Shown one piece after another: positions 48,004 to 57,573 of a DNA stretch of 64,000 bases. The stretch is from Aurantiacibacter sp. D1-12. Lineage in GTDB: Bacteria; Pseudomonadota; Alphaproteobacteria; Sphingomonadales; Sphingomonadaceae. Numbering within the stretch: the stretch's first letter is position 1; each line of letters begins with the position of its first letter. The stretch spans positions 116,001-180,000 of the forward strand of contig NZ_JAPJZJ010000003.1 in NCBI RefSeq assembly GCF_028858515.1, read 5' to 3'. A model generated the notes under the pieces. That model had not been told where the DNA came from. It searched no databases and saw nothing but the letters and a program-made list of their open reading frames with translations. The position numbers and the translations under genes are program-made.

Positions 48004-49847
48004 GCGCGCTCAAGACAGTCGCGCTCGTCGGCAACCCCAATGCGGGCAAGACCGCACTGTTCAACGCGCTCACCGGCGCCCGGCAGAAGATTGCCAACTA
48101 TCCCGGCGTCACGGTCGAACGCAAAGCGGGTCGCATGGAGCTGCCCGGCGGCGGAGAGATCGAGCTGATCGACCTGCCCGGTTCTTACGCGCTTGACGCG
48201 GCCAGCCCCGACGAGGAGGTGACACGTCAGGTCGTTCTGGGCGAGTTCCCGGGCGAAGCCCAGCCGGACACACTGGTGCTGGTGATCGACGCGGCTAACC
48301 TCGAACAGCACCTTGTGTTTGCGCAGGAAGTGATCGCGCTTGGCCGCCCGACCGTGGTCGCGCTCAACATGGTCGATCTTGCCGAGCGGGACGGGCTTGC
48401 GCTTGATCCGGCCGCGCTGTCCGATGCGCTGGGTGTCCCTGTCGTTCCGACCGTGGCCGTGCGCCGCAAGGGCCTGGGTGAACTAGCCGAAGCGATAGTC
48501 GCCGCTGAGGGACAGGACATGTCGGCCCGCCACGAGGTTGCCTCGCTCAGTTTGCCCGAACGCCGGCTCGCCGCGCGCAATGTGGCCAAGGCCGCGATCC
48601 TTTCCGAGAGCACCGAACGCAAGCTTCACGCGCACCTCGACAAGGTGCTGCTGCACCCGTGGCTCGGCCCGCCGATCCTGTTTGCGCTGCTGTTTGTGGT
48701 GTTCCAGGCGGTGTTTGCCTGGGCCGATCCGCTGATCGGTGCCATCGAGGGGCTGGGTGAAAGCGCCAGCGCAGCCGTAGTTGCCGCCATGCCCGAGAGC
48801 TTCCTGCGTGACCTGATCACTGAAGGCGTGCTTGCGGGCGTCGGCTCGGTCATCGTCTTCCTGCCGCAGATCATCATCCTCTTCGTGTTCATCCTGGTGA
48901 TGGAGCAAACCGGATACATGGCCCGCGCGGCCTTCATCATGGACCGCATGATGGCGGGCGTAGGCCTTTCGGGGCGCAGCTTCATTCCGCTGCTTTCCAG
49001 CTTCGCCTGCGCCATTCCCGGCATCATGGCGACGCGTTCGATTGCCGATCCCAAGGATCGCCTCACCACGATCCTGATCGCCCCGCTGATGACCTGTTCG
49101 GCCCGGCTCCCGGTCTACACGGTGATCATCGCAGCGGTTATTCCGGCGAGCACTGTCGGCCCGGGCATCGGCCTGCAGGGTCTGGTCCTGTTCGGCCTCT
49201 ACATCGCCGGTATCCTTGGCGCGATGCTGGTCGCTCTGGTGCTGCGCAAGACGGCGACCAAGGGCGCAGCAACGGGCTTCATCATGGAGCTGCCGCGTTA
49301 CCAATTGCCGCCGATCCGGGACTTGCTGATCGGCCTGTGGCAGCGCGCATGGGTGTTCCTGCGCCGTGCGGGTACCATCATCTTTGCCGCCACGGTGATC
49401 CTGTGGCTATTGCTCACCTTCCCGAAGGCCGAGCCGGGCGAGAGTCAGCTGGATGCCTCCGCCGCCGGACACATCGCCAGCGCCATGCAGCCCGCGTTCG
49501 AGCCTATCGGTTTCCAGCGCGAGATGACACTGGCGCTGGTACCGGCAATGGCAGCACGCGAAGTGGCGGTGGCATCGCTTGCCACCACCTATGCCGTGGA
49601 TAGTGATGACGAGGCGGAGACCGAGAACGCCCTACGTGGTCAGATCGCTGCGCGCTGGAGCTTGCCCACCGCACTCGCTTTTCTCGCATGGTTCGTTTTC
49701 GCGCCGCAGTGCCTCTCGACGATTGCTGTCGCGCGGCGAGAGACCAACGGGTGGAAGTGGCCGATTGTGATGCTCATTTACCTGTTCGCCCTTGCCTACG
49801 TGTTTGCAGGCCTGACCTTCTGGATAGCGACCGGGCTGGGTTTGTAG
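48000..49847 (+). CDS. feoB: Ferrous iron transporter FeoB
   Basis: The 615-residue protein has an N-terminal G domain: G1 GNPNAGKT (11-18), G3 DLPGSYAL (58-65) and G4 NMVD (about 120). A helical linker and about 8 membrane segments follow, with the Cys-containing MTCSARLPVYTVI and the FACAIPGIMATR gate segment. It imports Fe(II) across the inner membrane. It is at the short end for FeoB. No feoC is seen. Confidence 0.96.
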   Translation: MSALKTVALVGNPNAGKTALFNALTGARQKIANYPGVTVERKAGRMELPGGGEIELIDLPGSYALDAASPDEEVTRQVVLGEFPGEAQPDTLVLVIDAANLEQHLVFAQEVIALGRPTVVALNMVDLAERDGLALDPAALSDALGVPVVPTVAVRRKGLGELAEAIVAAEGQDMSARHEVASLSLPERRLAARNVAKAAILSESTERKLHAHLDKVLLHPWLGPPILFALLFVVFQAVFAWADPLIGAIEGLGESASAAVVAAMPESFLRDLITEGVLAGVGSVIVFLPQIIILFVFILVMEQTGYMARAAFIMDRMMAGVGLSGRSFIPLLSSFACAIPGIMATRSIADPKDRLTTILIAPLMTCSARLPVYTVIIAAVIPASTVGPGIGLQGLVLFGLYIAGILGAMLVALVLRKTATKGAATGFIMELPRYQLPPIRDLLIGLWQRAWVFLRRAGTIIFAATVILWLLLTFPKAEPGESQLDASAAGHIASAMQPAFEPIGFQREMTLALVPAMAAREVAVASLATTYAVDSDDEAETENALRGQIAARWSLPTALAFLAWFVFAPQCLSTIAVARRETNGWKWPIVMLIYLFALAYVFAGLTFWIATGLGL

Positions 49848-49949
49848 CGGACAACCTGCTCCGCTGTGGACATAACGGTCTTGCAGGGGTGGCGACTCAC
49901 CTAGCGCTTCGATAAGCCTGTCTCCCGAACAGACAAGGAATCGACGATC

Positions 49950-50474
49950 ATGGCGGGCAGCCTCAACAAAGTGATGCTTATCGGCAATCTGGGCGCGGAC
50001 CCGGAAGTGCGCAGTTTCCAGAACGGCGGCAAGGTGTGCAACCTGCGCTTGGCGACGACGGAGACGTGGAAAGACCGGGAAGGCCAGCGTCAGGAACGCA
50101 CAGAGTGGCACACCGTGGCGATCTTCTCCGAAGGCCTCGTCAACGTGGCCGAGCGGTACCTGAAGAAGGGCAGCAAGGTCTTCGTCGAAGGCCAGCTGCA
50201 GACCCGCAAGTGGCAGGACCAGTCAGGCAATGACCGCTACTCGACCGAAGTCGTGCTGCGCGGCTTCAACGGCACCCTGACCATGCTTGATGGAGCAGGC
50301 GGCGGCGGTGGCGGAGGCCAGCGCGGCGGCTACGGCGGTGGAGGTGGCGGTGGCCAGTCCTCCGGCGGCTGGGATCAGGGCGGTGGAGGCTCTGGCGGCG
50401 GCAATGGAGGGAGCGGAAGCTCCTCCGGCGGCGGCTCCAACTACGACGATCTGGATGACGACATCCCGTTCTGA
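49950..50474 (+). CDS. ssb: Single-stranded DNA-binding protein
   Basis: The 174-residue protein has an OB fold ([53 protein letters not shown]). It is followed by a Gly/Ser/Gln-rich linker (about 115-165) and the acidic tip DLDDDIPF that recruits repair and replication proteins. AAGGA precedes the ATG. It ends at a terminator. Confidence 0.97.
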   Translation: MAGSLNKVMLIGNLGADPEVRSFQNGGKVCNLRLATTETWKDREGQRQERTEWHTVAIFSEGLVNVAERYLKKGSKVFVEGQLQTRKWQDQSGNDRYSTEVVLRGFNGTLTMLDGAGGGGGGGQRGGYGGGGGGGQSSGGWDQGGGGSGGGNGGSGSSSGGGSNYDDLDDDIPF

Positions 50475-50523
50475 TCTGGCCGTTCTGATCGGGGCCAAAC
50501 CCAACCAACCTGTTACACCTGTT

Positions 50524-50567
50524 ACACAGTCCTGAGGCTAAAACCTCCGGGCTGTGTTTTGCTTTTT
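50524..50567 (+). terminator. Terminator after ssb
   Basis: Arms ACACAGTCCTGAGG (50524-50537) and CCTCCGGGCTGTGT (50544-50557) pair with one wobble and one mismatch, followed by a T-rich tail TTTGCTTTTT. The 108 bases up to the next gene show nothing else. Confidence 0.75.
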
Positions 50568-50675
50568 GGTCAGTGACTTACGGACGATGTGAAAGAGCCG
50601 CGAGCGGCGTTGCAGGGTGCGGCGCTGTAGGAAAGTGAAATCGACATGTAGAGCTAGTCGAGGCGCATTCTCCGA

Positions 50676-51350
50676 TCACTCTGCCTCGTCATGCAGGTGC
50701 GTCGGAATCGGCAACGGCTCGGCGCGCTTGCCGCGTTTGCGGGCATGACGATATTCGCTCTGGTACTGGCGCCGTTGCTTGGTCACTTCGTAGAGGACAA
50801 TGCCCGAGCTGGTGCCGAGGTTCAGGCTTTCGATCATGCCGAACATCGGGATGCCGACGCAGTGCGCACTACGCTCGACCGCCTCTTCGCTGATTCCGCG
50901 CGACTCGCTGCCGAACCAGACCGCAAGCTTGGTGTACTGCGTGTAGTCGCCTTCATGCAGCACGATGTTGTCCTGCCCCTTGATGTGCGGGGAAGTGACG
51001 ATGGAGATGAAGCCCTGTTTCTCAAGATGGTCAAAGCACTCCGCCGTGCTGTCAAACCGCTTCACGAAGCTCCATTTCACAGCTGACACCGAGACTTTGG
51101 ACAGCGATTTGCGCTCGCGCATGTCTTGCCAGTCATCGGGCAGGGCATGTGTGGGATCGACGACGTAGACCTTCTCAACACCCAGTGCGTTCACATTGCG
51201 GATGACCGTGCCGATGTTCACGAAATCCTTCGGATCCTCGAGTACGGCGATCAGGTTTTTGCAGACGTAGGGTTTGATCAGATCAGCACGCTTGCGTGCC
51301 GAGCTCTTGCCGTTCTTTTCGGGCTGCACGTCATTTGTCTCTTCGGTCAT
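50676..51350 (-). CDS. SpoU/TrmH-family RNA 2'-O-methyltransferase
   Basis: The ATG at 51350 is preferred to an upstream TTG. The 224-residue protein has the SPOUT motifs DPKDFVNIGTVIRNVNALGVEKVYVVD (motif 1, Asn and Arg), KLAVWFGSESRGIS (motif 2) and GMIESLNLGTSSGIVLYE (motif 3, trefoil-knot SAM site). It methylates a ribose in tRNA or rRNA; the target is not determined. A basic C-terminal tail (RHARKRGKRAE) may contact RNA. Confidence 0.92.
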   Translation of the reverse strand: MTEETNDVQPEKNGKSSARKRADLIKPYVCKNLIAVLEDPKDFVNIGTVIRNVNALGVEKVYVVDPTHALPDDWQDMRERKSLSKVSVSAVKWSFVKRFDSTAECFDHLEKQGFISIVTSPHIKGQDNIVLHEGDYTQYTKLAVWFGSESRGISEEAVERSAHCVGIPMFGMIESLNLGTSSGIVLYEVTKQRRQYQSEYRHARKRGKRAEPLPIPTHLHDEAE

Positions 51351-51415
51351 AGACGCGTGATAACGAGCGCAGTTACGAAAGCATAGCTCCAATACCTGCC
51401 GGTGCCGATAGTCGG

Positions 51416-51940
51416 CTAATCCCCCTTCAACCCCCGCAAGGCATCCGCCAGCGGGCCACTCGCTTCCTCTTCGATCAAGCCGTGATCACGGCGCGCGCTG
51501 TCGGCATTCGGGCCGGTGGCGAAAGGATCGATGGCGAGCGCGAGGCTCTGGGCGACGGCTTCGCCTAGGTCAAAGCTGGTGCCTTCGTATCCAATCGTAT
51601 CGAGCTCGTCCTCGGCGAGTTCGATTTCCTCGTCTTCCTCGCTCGCCTCCAGCGTGGCGGCAGGGACGAAGCGCAGGGTAATGTCTTCGGCAATCGTCAC
51701 CGGCAGATCGTCACCCGAGATAGCGCAGCTTTGCACCACATCGGCGTCCATGGTGCCCTTGGCGGAAATGTCTTCGCCATCGACTGCTACATCGAGCGTC
51801 GCGGAAAGCGCGTTTACGGCGACGAGACCAAAGCGCTTCGCGAGAGCAGCGCATTCCTCGGCATTCGCTTCCAGAAAAACCGGCTCTGCGGTGATGCCGC
51901 GGATATCGAAGGGGCGGGAGAATTCAGGCGTGTCGCTCAT
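51416..51940 (-). CDS. DUF177 / YceD-family protein
   Basis: The 174-residue acidic protein has the DUF177 pattern FSRPFDIRGI, then VVQSCAISGDDLPVTIAEDITLRFVP and a C-terminal DLGEAVAQSLALAIDPF. YceD proteins are linked to 23S rRNA or ribosome accumulation. In many bacteria this gene precedes rpmF, but no rpmF follows here. It overlaps the upstream bc1-chaperone gene by ATGA. Confidence 0.9.
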   Translation of the reverse strand: MSDTPEFSRPFDIRGITAEPVFLEANAEECAALAKRFGLVAVNALSATLDVAVDGEDISAKGTMDADVVQSCAISGDDLPVTIAEDITLRFVPAATLEASEEDEEIELAEDELDTIGYEGTSFDLGEAVAQSLALAIDPFATGPNADSARRDHGLIEEEASGPLADALRGLKGD

Positions 51941-52449
51941 GGCCGCAACATCCCTGTCAGCAGCGCGGCATCGCTCACCGCTTTCAGGTCATTCATGAGA
52001 GCACGCGTGCGCACGGCCAAAGCAAATGGTTTTGCTTCCTCGTCCGCCAGCGTCATGTTGCGCGCCAGAACCTCGGCCAACTTGGCGTCGCTTTCGGTCA
52101 TATTTTCGCGCAGCGCGCCCATGCGGCCACCCAGCGCGCTCATCAGTTTGCCCATATTCTTGCCGACCATCAGATCGCCAACCCCGGTATCGCGCAATTG
52201 GCGGTCCATGTCTGCCACGAACAATTCGGTCAGCAGAGCGGTTTTGGGCGCAAGGTCCTCGCTCTGCTCCATGCGCAGCATGACAAGGCCCAGGACGAGC
52301 GAGATCATATCGAAACGGCCTTCCACTGTATCGGCTACGCCGCAGTCTGCGTACCACTCAGGCTCCCGACTGGTGCCGACTGAGGCATTCCACAGCTGGC
52401 GCAGGCCATCGCGGCCTTCCTTGCCCATCAGGCGTTTCCAGAATGACAT
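51937..52449 (-). CDS. Ubiquinol-cytochrome c chaperone (CBP3/UQCC1-like)
   Basis: The 170-residue helical protein matches the bacterial ubiquinol-cytochrome c chaperone family: WYADCGVADTVEGRFDMISLVLGLVMLR, FVADMDRQLRDTGVGDLMVGKNMGKLMSALGGR. The mitochondrial CBP3 counterpart helps cytochrome b assembly. It is divergent from the BamE-like gene and overlaps DUF177, a common alphaproteobacterial arrangement. Confidence 0.9.
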   Translation of the reverse strand: MSFWKRLMGKEGRDGLRQLWNASVGTSREPEWYADCGVADTVEGRFDMISLVLGLVMLRMEQSEDLAPKTALLTELFVADMDRQLRDTGVGDLMVGKNMGKLMSALGGRMGALRENMTESDAKLAEVLARNMTLADEEAKPFALAVRTRALMNDLKAVSDAALLTGMLRP

Positions 52450-52615
52450 CTTTTGCTCTCGTTTCGTTCGTTAAGCGCAAGTTCAATGGATGAAGCACTA
52501 TGACGCGTTGCACAGGCGCGCATGCTTCCCTAAGGCTGGCGGCTGATATAGGACGGATCCCGATAGAGCAATTGCCCGTCGGTCTGTACCGGACAAGAGT
52601 TGAAGGATTTTGATT

Positions 52616-53083
52616 ATGGGTTCGATCGTGCGGATGGCAGCTTTGGCAAGCTTGAGCCTTGTCGTGGCAGGATGCTCCTCGATCACCACCCACCGTGGCT
52701 ATATCGTGGATGAAACGCTGATTTCAGCGATCCAGCCCGGTCTTGATAATCAGGCATCGGTACGTGGCACGCTTGGCCAGCCAACGATGACCAGCCAGTT
52801 CGGCGATCCGGTGTGGTACTATGTTTCCAGCCGTACCGAACAGGCACCATTCCGCCAGCCGCGGATTAACGAGCATACCGTTCTGGCAGTCTACTTCGAT
52901 GCAGCGGGCAATGTCGTCACAACCGAGCGCACTGGTATGGAGCAGGTCGCGCGGATCAGCCCCGAAAGCGATACGACGCCGACTCTGGGCCGTGAACGTG
53001 GCTTCCTGGAAGACCTGTTCGGCAATATCGGTTCTGTTGGCGCTCCGGGCGCTGCCGGCGGTGGTGGCGGCCAAGGTCGTTAA
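52616..53083 (+). CDS. bamE: BamE/SmpA/OmlA-family outer-membrane lipoprotein
   Basis: The ATG at 52616 opens a lipoprotein signal (LSLVVAGCSSITTHRGY), with AAGG about 10 bases upstream. The 155-residue protein has the SmpA/OmlA domain: LISAIQPGLDNQASVRGTLGQP, DPVWYYVSSRTEQ and VLAVYFDAAGNV. It ends in a Gly-rich tail. BamE is an accessory subunit of the outer-membrane protein assembly complex. The 160 bases upstream hold the divergent promoters. Confidence 0.9.
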   Translation: MGSIVRMAALASLSLVVAGCSSITTHRGYIVDETLISAIQPGLDNQASVRGTLGQPTMTSQFGDPVWYYVSSRTEQAPFRQPRINEHTVLAVYFDAAGNVVTTERTGMEQVARISPESDTTPTLGRERGFLEDLFGNIGSVGAPGAAGGGGGQGR

Positions 53084-53152
53084 TCGGGGTCACGAACTTC
53101 TCCAGGATCGCGATTGCTTGAACGCGGGCGGCCTCACGCCCATATGCCTGCC

Positions 53153-53713
53153 ATGAGCGATGATAAGGCAAGCCACGGCCTCACCCAGTGGCACGGCACC
53201 ACCATTGTGGGCGTAAAGCGCGACAGCGGCATTGTGATCGCTGGCGATGGCCAGGTTTCGATGGGCAACACCGTGATGAAGCCCAATGCGCGCAAGGTTC
53301 GCCGCATCGGTGAAGAGGGCAAGGTTGTGGCCGGATTTGCCGGCGCCACCGCTGATGCCTTCACCTTGTTCGAGCGGCTCGAACGCAAGCTTGAACAATA
53401 CAGCGGCCAGTTGCTGCGCGCTGCGGTTGAGCTCGCCAAGGACTGGCGCACCGACAAGTACCTGCGCAACCTGGAAGCGCTGATGATCGTCGCGGACAAG
53501 GACACGCTGCTTGTGCTTACCGGCAATGGTGATGTGCTGGAGCCGGAAGGCGGGATCGCCGCGATCGGCTCGGGCGGGAACTATGCGCTTGCTGCCGCGA
53601 AGGCACTCTCCGAGTACGAAGACGATCCCGAAACGATTGCGCGCAAGGCGATGCAGGTCGCGGCGGATATCTGCGTCTTCACCAATGGCAATGTGACCGT
53701 CGAAACGGTCTGA
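53153..53713 (+). CDS. hslV: ATP-dependent protease subunit HslV
   Basis: The 186-residue protein is a proteasome-like peptidase whose nucleophile is the first Thr of [11 protein letters not shown] (T16 with this start). The preceding residues form a removable propeptide, usual in alphaproteobacteria. [13 protein letters not shown] and [14 protein letters not shown] are characteristic. The start could equally be the ATG at 53144. It lies 7 bases before hslU. Confidence 0.96.
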   Translation: MSDDKASHGLTQWHGTTIVGVKRDSGIVIAGDGQVSMGNTVMKPNARKVRRIGEEGKVVAGFAGATADAFTLFERLERKLEQYSGQLLRAAVELAKDWRTDKYLRNLEALMIVADKDTLLVLTGNGDVLEPEGGIAAIGSGGNYALAAAKALSEYEDDPETIARKAMQVAADICVFTNGNVTVETV

Positions 53714-53720
53714 GGATTAC

Positions 53721-55019
53721 ATGGACAACCTGACCCCCAAAGCCATCGTTGCGGCGCTCGACGAGCACATTATCGGCCAGAAAGATGCCAAGCGCGCGGT
53801 TGCCGTGGCGCTGCGTAATCGCTGGCGTCGGCAACGCCTTTCGCACGATCTCCGCGAAGAGGTAACGCCCAAGAATATCCTTATGATCGGCCCGACCGGT
53901 TGCGGCAAGACCGAGATCTCGCGCCGCCTGGCGAAGCTCGCCGAAGCGCCGTTCGTGAAGGTCGAAGCAACCAAATTCACCGAAGTTGGCTATGTCGGAC
54001 GGGATGTTGAGCAGATCGCGCGCGACCTTGTCGAAGAGGCGATCCGGCTGGAGAAAGACCGCCGCCGCGAAGCCGTGCGAGAAGCTGCGAGCGAGGCTGC
54101 GATGGGCCGTCTGCTCGATGCGCTTGTCGGCCAGAACGCCAGCGAGGCAACGCGCGAAAGCTTCCGCCAACGCATCGTCGACAATTCGATGAACGATACC
54201 GAGGTCGAAGTCGAAGTGACCGACCAGCCCAACATGCAGATGGACATTCCCGGCATGGGCAACGGTGCGACGATGATCAATCTGTCAGAAATGATGGGCA
54301 AGGCTTTCGGCGGCCCGCCCAAGAAGAAGCAGAAGCTGAAAGTGCCCGATGCGTGGGACAAGCTGGTCGATGAAGAAGCTGAAAAGCGCATGGATCAGGA
54401 TGATGTCGCCCGCGTGGCGCTCGCCAATGCGGAAACGAACGGCATCGTCTTCCTCGACGAGGTGGACAAGATCGCCGTGTCCGATGTGCGCGGTGGCTCT
54501 GTCAGCCGCGAAGGCGTGCAGCGCGACCTGCTGCCGCTGATCGAAGGCACGACCGTAGCGACCAAATACGGACCGATGAAGACCGACCACGTGCTCTTCA
54601 TCGCGAGCGGCGCCTTCCACGTCGCCAAGCCGAGTGACATGCTGCCCGAATTGCAGGGCCGACTGCCCATCCGCGTGGAACTGCGCTCGCTGACCGAAGA
54701 GGACTTCGTCCGCATCCTCAGCGAGACCAAGGCCAACCTTGTCAGCCAGTACAAAGCGCTTCTCGGCACCGAAAAGCTGACCGTCGACATGACCGAAGAT
54801 GCGGTGAGCGAAGTCGCCCGCATTGCAGCGCAGGTGAACGAGAGCGTCGAAAACATCGGCGCACGCCGCCTGCAGACGGTGATGGAAAAGCTGTTCGAGG
54901 AACTGAGCTTCGAAGCCGAGGAAATGGCCGACCAGAGCGTGACGGTGGACGCGAACTACGTGCGCGAGAAGCTTGGAGAGCTCGCGGGTGATGCGGATCT
55001 CAGCAAATACGTGCTGTAG
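53721..55019 (+). CDS. hslU: ATP-dependent protease ATPase subunit HslU
   Basis: The 432-residue AAA+ unfoldase has Walker A GPTGCGKT (57-64), [12 protein letters not shown], Walker [12 protein letters not shown], the pore and sensor segments, and ends in DLSKYVL, the C-terminal tail that docks into HslV. It unfolds substrates for HslV. A diverged copy of its last codons lies about 420 bases downstream. Confidence 0.97.
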   Translation: MDNLTPKAIVAALDEHIIGQKDAKRAVAVALRNRWRRQRLSHDLREEVTPKNILMIGPTGCGKTEISRRLAKLAEAPFVKVEATKFTEVGYVGRDVEQIARDLVEEAIRLEKDRRREAVREAASEAAMGRLLDALVGQNASEATRESFRQRIVDNSMNDTEVEVEVTDQPNMQMDIPGMGNGATMINLSEMMGKAFGGPPKKKQKLKVPDAWDKLVDEEAEKRMDQDDVARVALANAETNGIVFLDEVDKIAVSDVRGGSVSREGVQRDLLPLIEGTTVATKYGPMKTDHVLFIASGAFHVAKPSDMLPELQGRLPIRVELRSLTEEDFVRILSETKANLVSQYKALLGTEKLTVDMTEDAVSEVARIAAQVNESVENIGARRLQTVMEKLFEELSFEAEEMADQSVTVDANYVREKLGELAGDADLSKYVL

Positions 55020-55289
55020 CCAAAGTTCACCGATGTAAGAGCTGCCCTTCCTCTGGTACGTTGAGCAATCAAGCAAACGGTCCGTCTGCCACATGTGTCC
55101 GCATAATATCGGGCCCTAATTTTCAGGAATCTTGCCTGTAGCGCTGCGACCGCGTTTGCCGATGAAGCGGCCTATCACATTGTAAAATTGTTAGACATTC
55201 TGCATCCAGGCGGAACAGATTCTGGCTCGGGCCGTTCACATCACCACTGAAGGCGCAGTGCTTTCGGCATATTCGGAGGGAATCAGCAT

Positions 55290-55364
55290 ATGCGTGGTAT
55301 TATCGGAACCGTAATTACAGTCATCGTAATCGTTGTCGTTCTTCGCTTGCTCGGCGTCATCTAA
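55290..55364 (+). CDS. 24-residue hydrophobic peptide
   Basis: A complete small frame (MRGIIGTVITVIVIV...GVI) follows a strong GGAGGG placed 9 bases upstream. It encodes one short Val/Ile-rich membrane helix flanked by Arg2 and Arg19. The size, ribosome site and single helix suggest a real membrane microprotein or a toxin-like peptide; no function is known to me. The 270 bases between hslU and this gene show an AT-rich patch (55181-55195) that could be a promoter and nothing else. Confidence 0.6.
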   Translation: MRGIIGTVITVIVIVVVLRLLGVI

Positions 55365-55430
55365 CCGATACCCTATTAAACGCACACATCGGTCGCGCCG
55401 TTTGCAGGCGGTGCATGCGACCTATTCTAT

Positions 55431-55477
55431 GCGAGAAGTTTGGCGAACTGGCTGGTGATGCGGATCTGAGCAAGTAG
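55431..55477 (+). pseudogene. Diverged remnant of an hslU 3' end
   Basis: These 47 bases match the 3' end of hslU (54964-55010) at 39 positions. In frame they read [14 protein letters not shown] followed by a stop, against [15 protein letters not shown] in hslU. Most differences are synonymous third positions, so the copy looks like a piece of a homologous hslU from a related lineage. It has no start and is not a gene. A GGTCGC/GCGACC hairpin lies just before it (55391-55422). Confidence 0.75.
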
Positions 55478-55502
55478 ACTCTATGATCGGAAGTGCTCGG
55501 CC

Positions 55503-55994
55503 TTAGCCACCCCAAAGCGGGCCAAGAGCGCTTCCGAAAACAAACGGCAACAAGATCGCAAAAGCTATCAGCAGCAGCAGAATGAGGATGATCAGAATTC
55601 CGCGTTGCAGGATTTCCTGCCACATGCTGATGGTTATATGCCGCTGAACGGCGTCCAAGAGATCTTGTGTGGCTTGATCCATTTCATAGGGGCTGCCCCC
55701 TATGATCTTGTCATCCTTGTCGACCCAACCCCTTGTTATTATGAATCTTCCCTTCTCGTTCAACGAGCAGTCGCCAATCTCGATTTGATGGAATGGCTCT
55801 GACCGGAAAAAGAACTTGCGCGTTCTCGGCACTGTGAGCGTCAAGCCCGGAATACAGTCCCGGTGTCTTTCGCGATGCCGGTGAAGGCGTGGCCAAGTTC
55901 CGTAGACGACATCGATATGGGAAATGCCTTCGCTATCCCAGATTTCGATTGTCCAAGAGTTTGCATCCGATTTGATGGTCTTGACGTCAGTCAT
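55503..55994 (-). CDS. Membrane-anchored protein of unknown function
   Basis: The ATG at 55994 is chosen because GGAGGAAGG lies about 6 bases upstream; an in-frame ATG 11 codons earlier lacks one. The 163-residue protein has a soluble beta-rich N-terminal part (SWTIEIWDSEGISHIDVVYGTWPRL, GLTLTVPRTRKFFF, KGRFIITRGWVDKDDKIIGG). A C-terminal membrane helix is very hydrophobic (ILIILILLLLIAFAILL). I recognise no family. It directly follows the hslU remnant on the opposite strand, so it may belong to the same accessory insertion. Confidence 0.72.
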   Translation of the reverse strand: MTDVKTIKSDANSWTIEIWDSEGISHIDVVYGTWPRLHRHRERHRDCIPGLTLTVPRTRKFFFRSEPFHQIEIGDCSLNEKGRFIITRGWVDKDDKIIGGSPYEMDQATQDLLDAVQRHITISMWQEILQRGILIILILLLLIAFAILLPFVFGSALGPLWGG

Positions 55995-56067
55995 GTCAGC
56001 CTTCCTCCCCCCTAGGTGCCATTCCATGGGGATATCAGAGGGAGGGTAGCGCGTCTAACGGGTCGCC

Positions 56068-57573
56068 CTAAGGATGCGGTGCGAGCCCCATCTCAACGCC
56101 GGTCAAATCGGTCACCGCGTGTTTGTCGATCATGTCGGCGCTGGCCTTGTTCAGGCCGATAACCTGCACGCTGCGGCCGTTGCGGCGCATGCGTTCGACA
56201 ACGGCGTCGAGTGCTCCGGCGCTGGAAATGTCCCAGAAGTGCGCGTTGGATACGTCGATCACCACGTGATCTGCCGGATCAGGATGCTGGCTTTCAGGCT
56301 TCATCGCATCGTTGAAACGCTCAACACTGGCGAAGAAGAGCTGGCCGCTGATTGTGTAGTACGCGGTCTCTCCGTCGCTCGTGCGCTCTACGTTGAACAG
56401 GTTCAGCACCAGCGCAGCAAAGAAGATGCCCGAGAGGAGCACGCCGACGAGCACGCCCAGCGCGAGGTTGTGTGTTGTCACCACCACGATCACCGTCGCG
56501 AGCATCACAACGCTCGCCTGCCACGGGTGGTGCTTGAGGTTCGGAATGCTTGTCCAGCTGAACGTACCGATGCTCACCATGATCATTACCGCGACGAGCG
56601 CTGGCATGGGGATCTGGCCGACGATAGGCCCGAGCAACCAAAGCAGGATGAGCAGGGTCAGGCCGGCGACGAAAGTTGAAAGCCGCCCACGACCACCCGA
56701 GGTGACATTGATCACCGACTGGCCGATCATCGCACATCCACCCATGCCGCCGAACAGCGCAGCGCCAATGTTGGCAGCGCCCTGGCCCCAGGTCTCGCGG
56801 CGCTTGTTGCTGCCGGTGTGCGTCATGTCGTCGACGATTTTGGCGGTCAGCAGACTCTCGATCAGGCCGACCGCTGCCATTGTTGCCGAGTAGGGCGCGA
56901 TGATGGTGAAGGTCTCCCAGGTCAGCGGCACATCGGGGAACACGAAATAGGGCAGGCCTTCGGGGATATTGCCCATGTCGCCCACGGTGTTCACCGGCAG
57001 GTCCATGCCGATGGAGAGCGCGCCGAGCACGATGATCGCGACGAGCGGGCTGGGGACAGCCGTCGTTAGTTTGGGCAGCAAGTAGATTATGGCTAGCGCG
57101 CCCGCGACCATCGCATAGGTGATCCAGCTCACGCCGTCGGCACTGGGATCAAGCTGGGGTAGCTGTGCCATGAAAATCAGGATTGCGAGCGCATTCACAA
57201 AACCCGTGATGACCGCGCGGCCCACGAACTGCATCAGCAGGTCGAGCCGGAGCACGGCGGCAATCGCCTGGAAGATTCCCATCAGGATTGTCGCGGCGAA
57301 CAGGTATTCAACCCCGTGATCGCGCACCAACGGGACGACAACTACGGCTACTGCGGCGGTTGCGGCAGAGATCATCCCCGGTCGACCGCCGGTGAAGGCG
57401 ATGATCATGGCAATGGCGATGCTCGCATAGAGACCAACGCGCGGATCGACGCCCGCGATAATCGAGAAGCCGATGGCTTCGGGGATCAACGCGAGGGCAA
57501 CGACGATGCCAGCAAGGATGTCGGCGCGCGGCTGGGCGAGCCAGTCGCGCTTGAGCGCGGCGGTGTCGAACAT
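56068..57573 (-). CDS. SulP-family anion transporter with STAS domain
   Basis: The ATG at 57573 (MFDTAALKRDWLAQPRADILAGI) fits SulP N termini. The 501-residue protein has about 10-12 membrane segments with LALIPEAIGFSIIAGVDPRVGLY and GGMGGCAMIGQSVINVTSGG. A cytoplasmic STAS domain (about 400-501) carries HVVIDVSNAHFWDISSAGALDAVV. Substrates in the family include sulfate, bicarbonate and dicarboxylates; which one applies is open. Confidence 0.92.
   Translation of the reverse strand: MFDTAALKRDWLAQPRADILAGIVVALALIPEAIGFSIIAGVDPRVGLYASIAIAMIIAFTGGRPGMISAATAAVAVVVVPLVRDHGVEYLFAATILMGIFQAIAAVLRLDLLMQFVGRAVITGFVNALAILIFMAQLPQLDPSADGVSWITYAMVAGALAIIYLLPKLTTAVPSPLVAIIVLGALSIGMDLPVNTVGDMGNIPEGLPYFVFPDVPLTWETFTIIAPYSATMAAVGLIESLLTAKIVDDMTHTGSNKRRETWGQGAANIGAALFGGMGGCAMIGQSVINVTSGGRGRLSTFVAGLTLLILLWLLGPIVGQIPMPALVAVMIMVSIGTFSWTSIPNLKHHPWQASVVMLATVIVVVTTHNLALGVLVGVLLSGIFFAALVLNLFNVERTSDGETAYYTISGQLFFASVERFNDAMKPESQHPDPADHVVIDVSNAHFWDISSAGALDAVVERMRRNGRSVQVIGLNKASADMIDKHAVTDLTGVEMGLAPHP

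Noticed and set aside
49927..49941. GAAC-N7-GAAT near the ssb start, close to the alphaproteobacterial SOS box GAAC-N7-GAAC
   Set aside because: One mismatch, and it overlaps the ribosome-binding site; too weak to call a LexA site.
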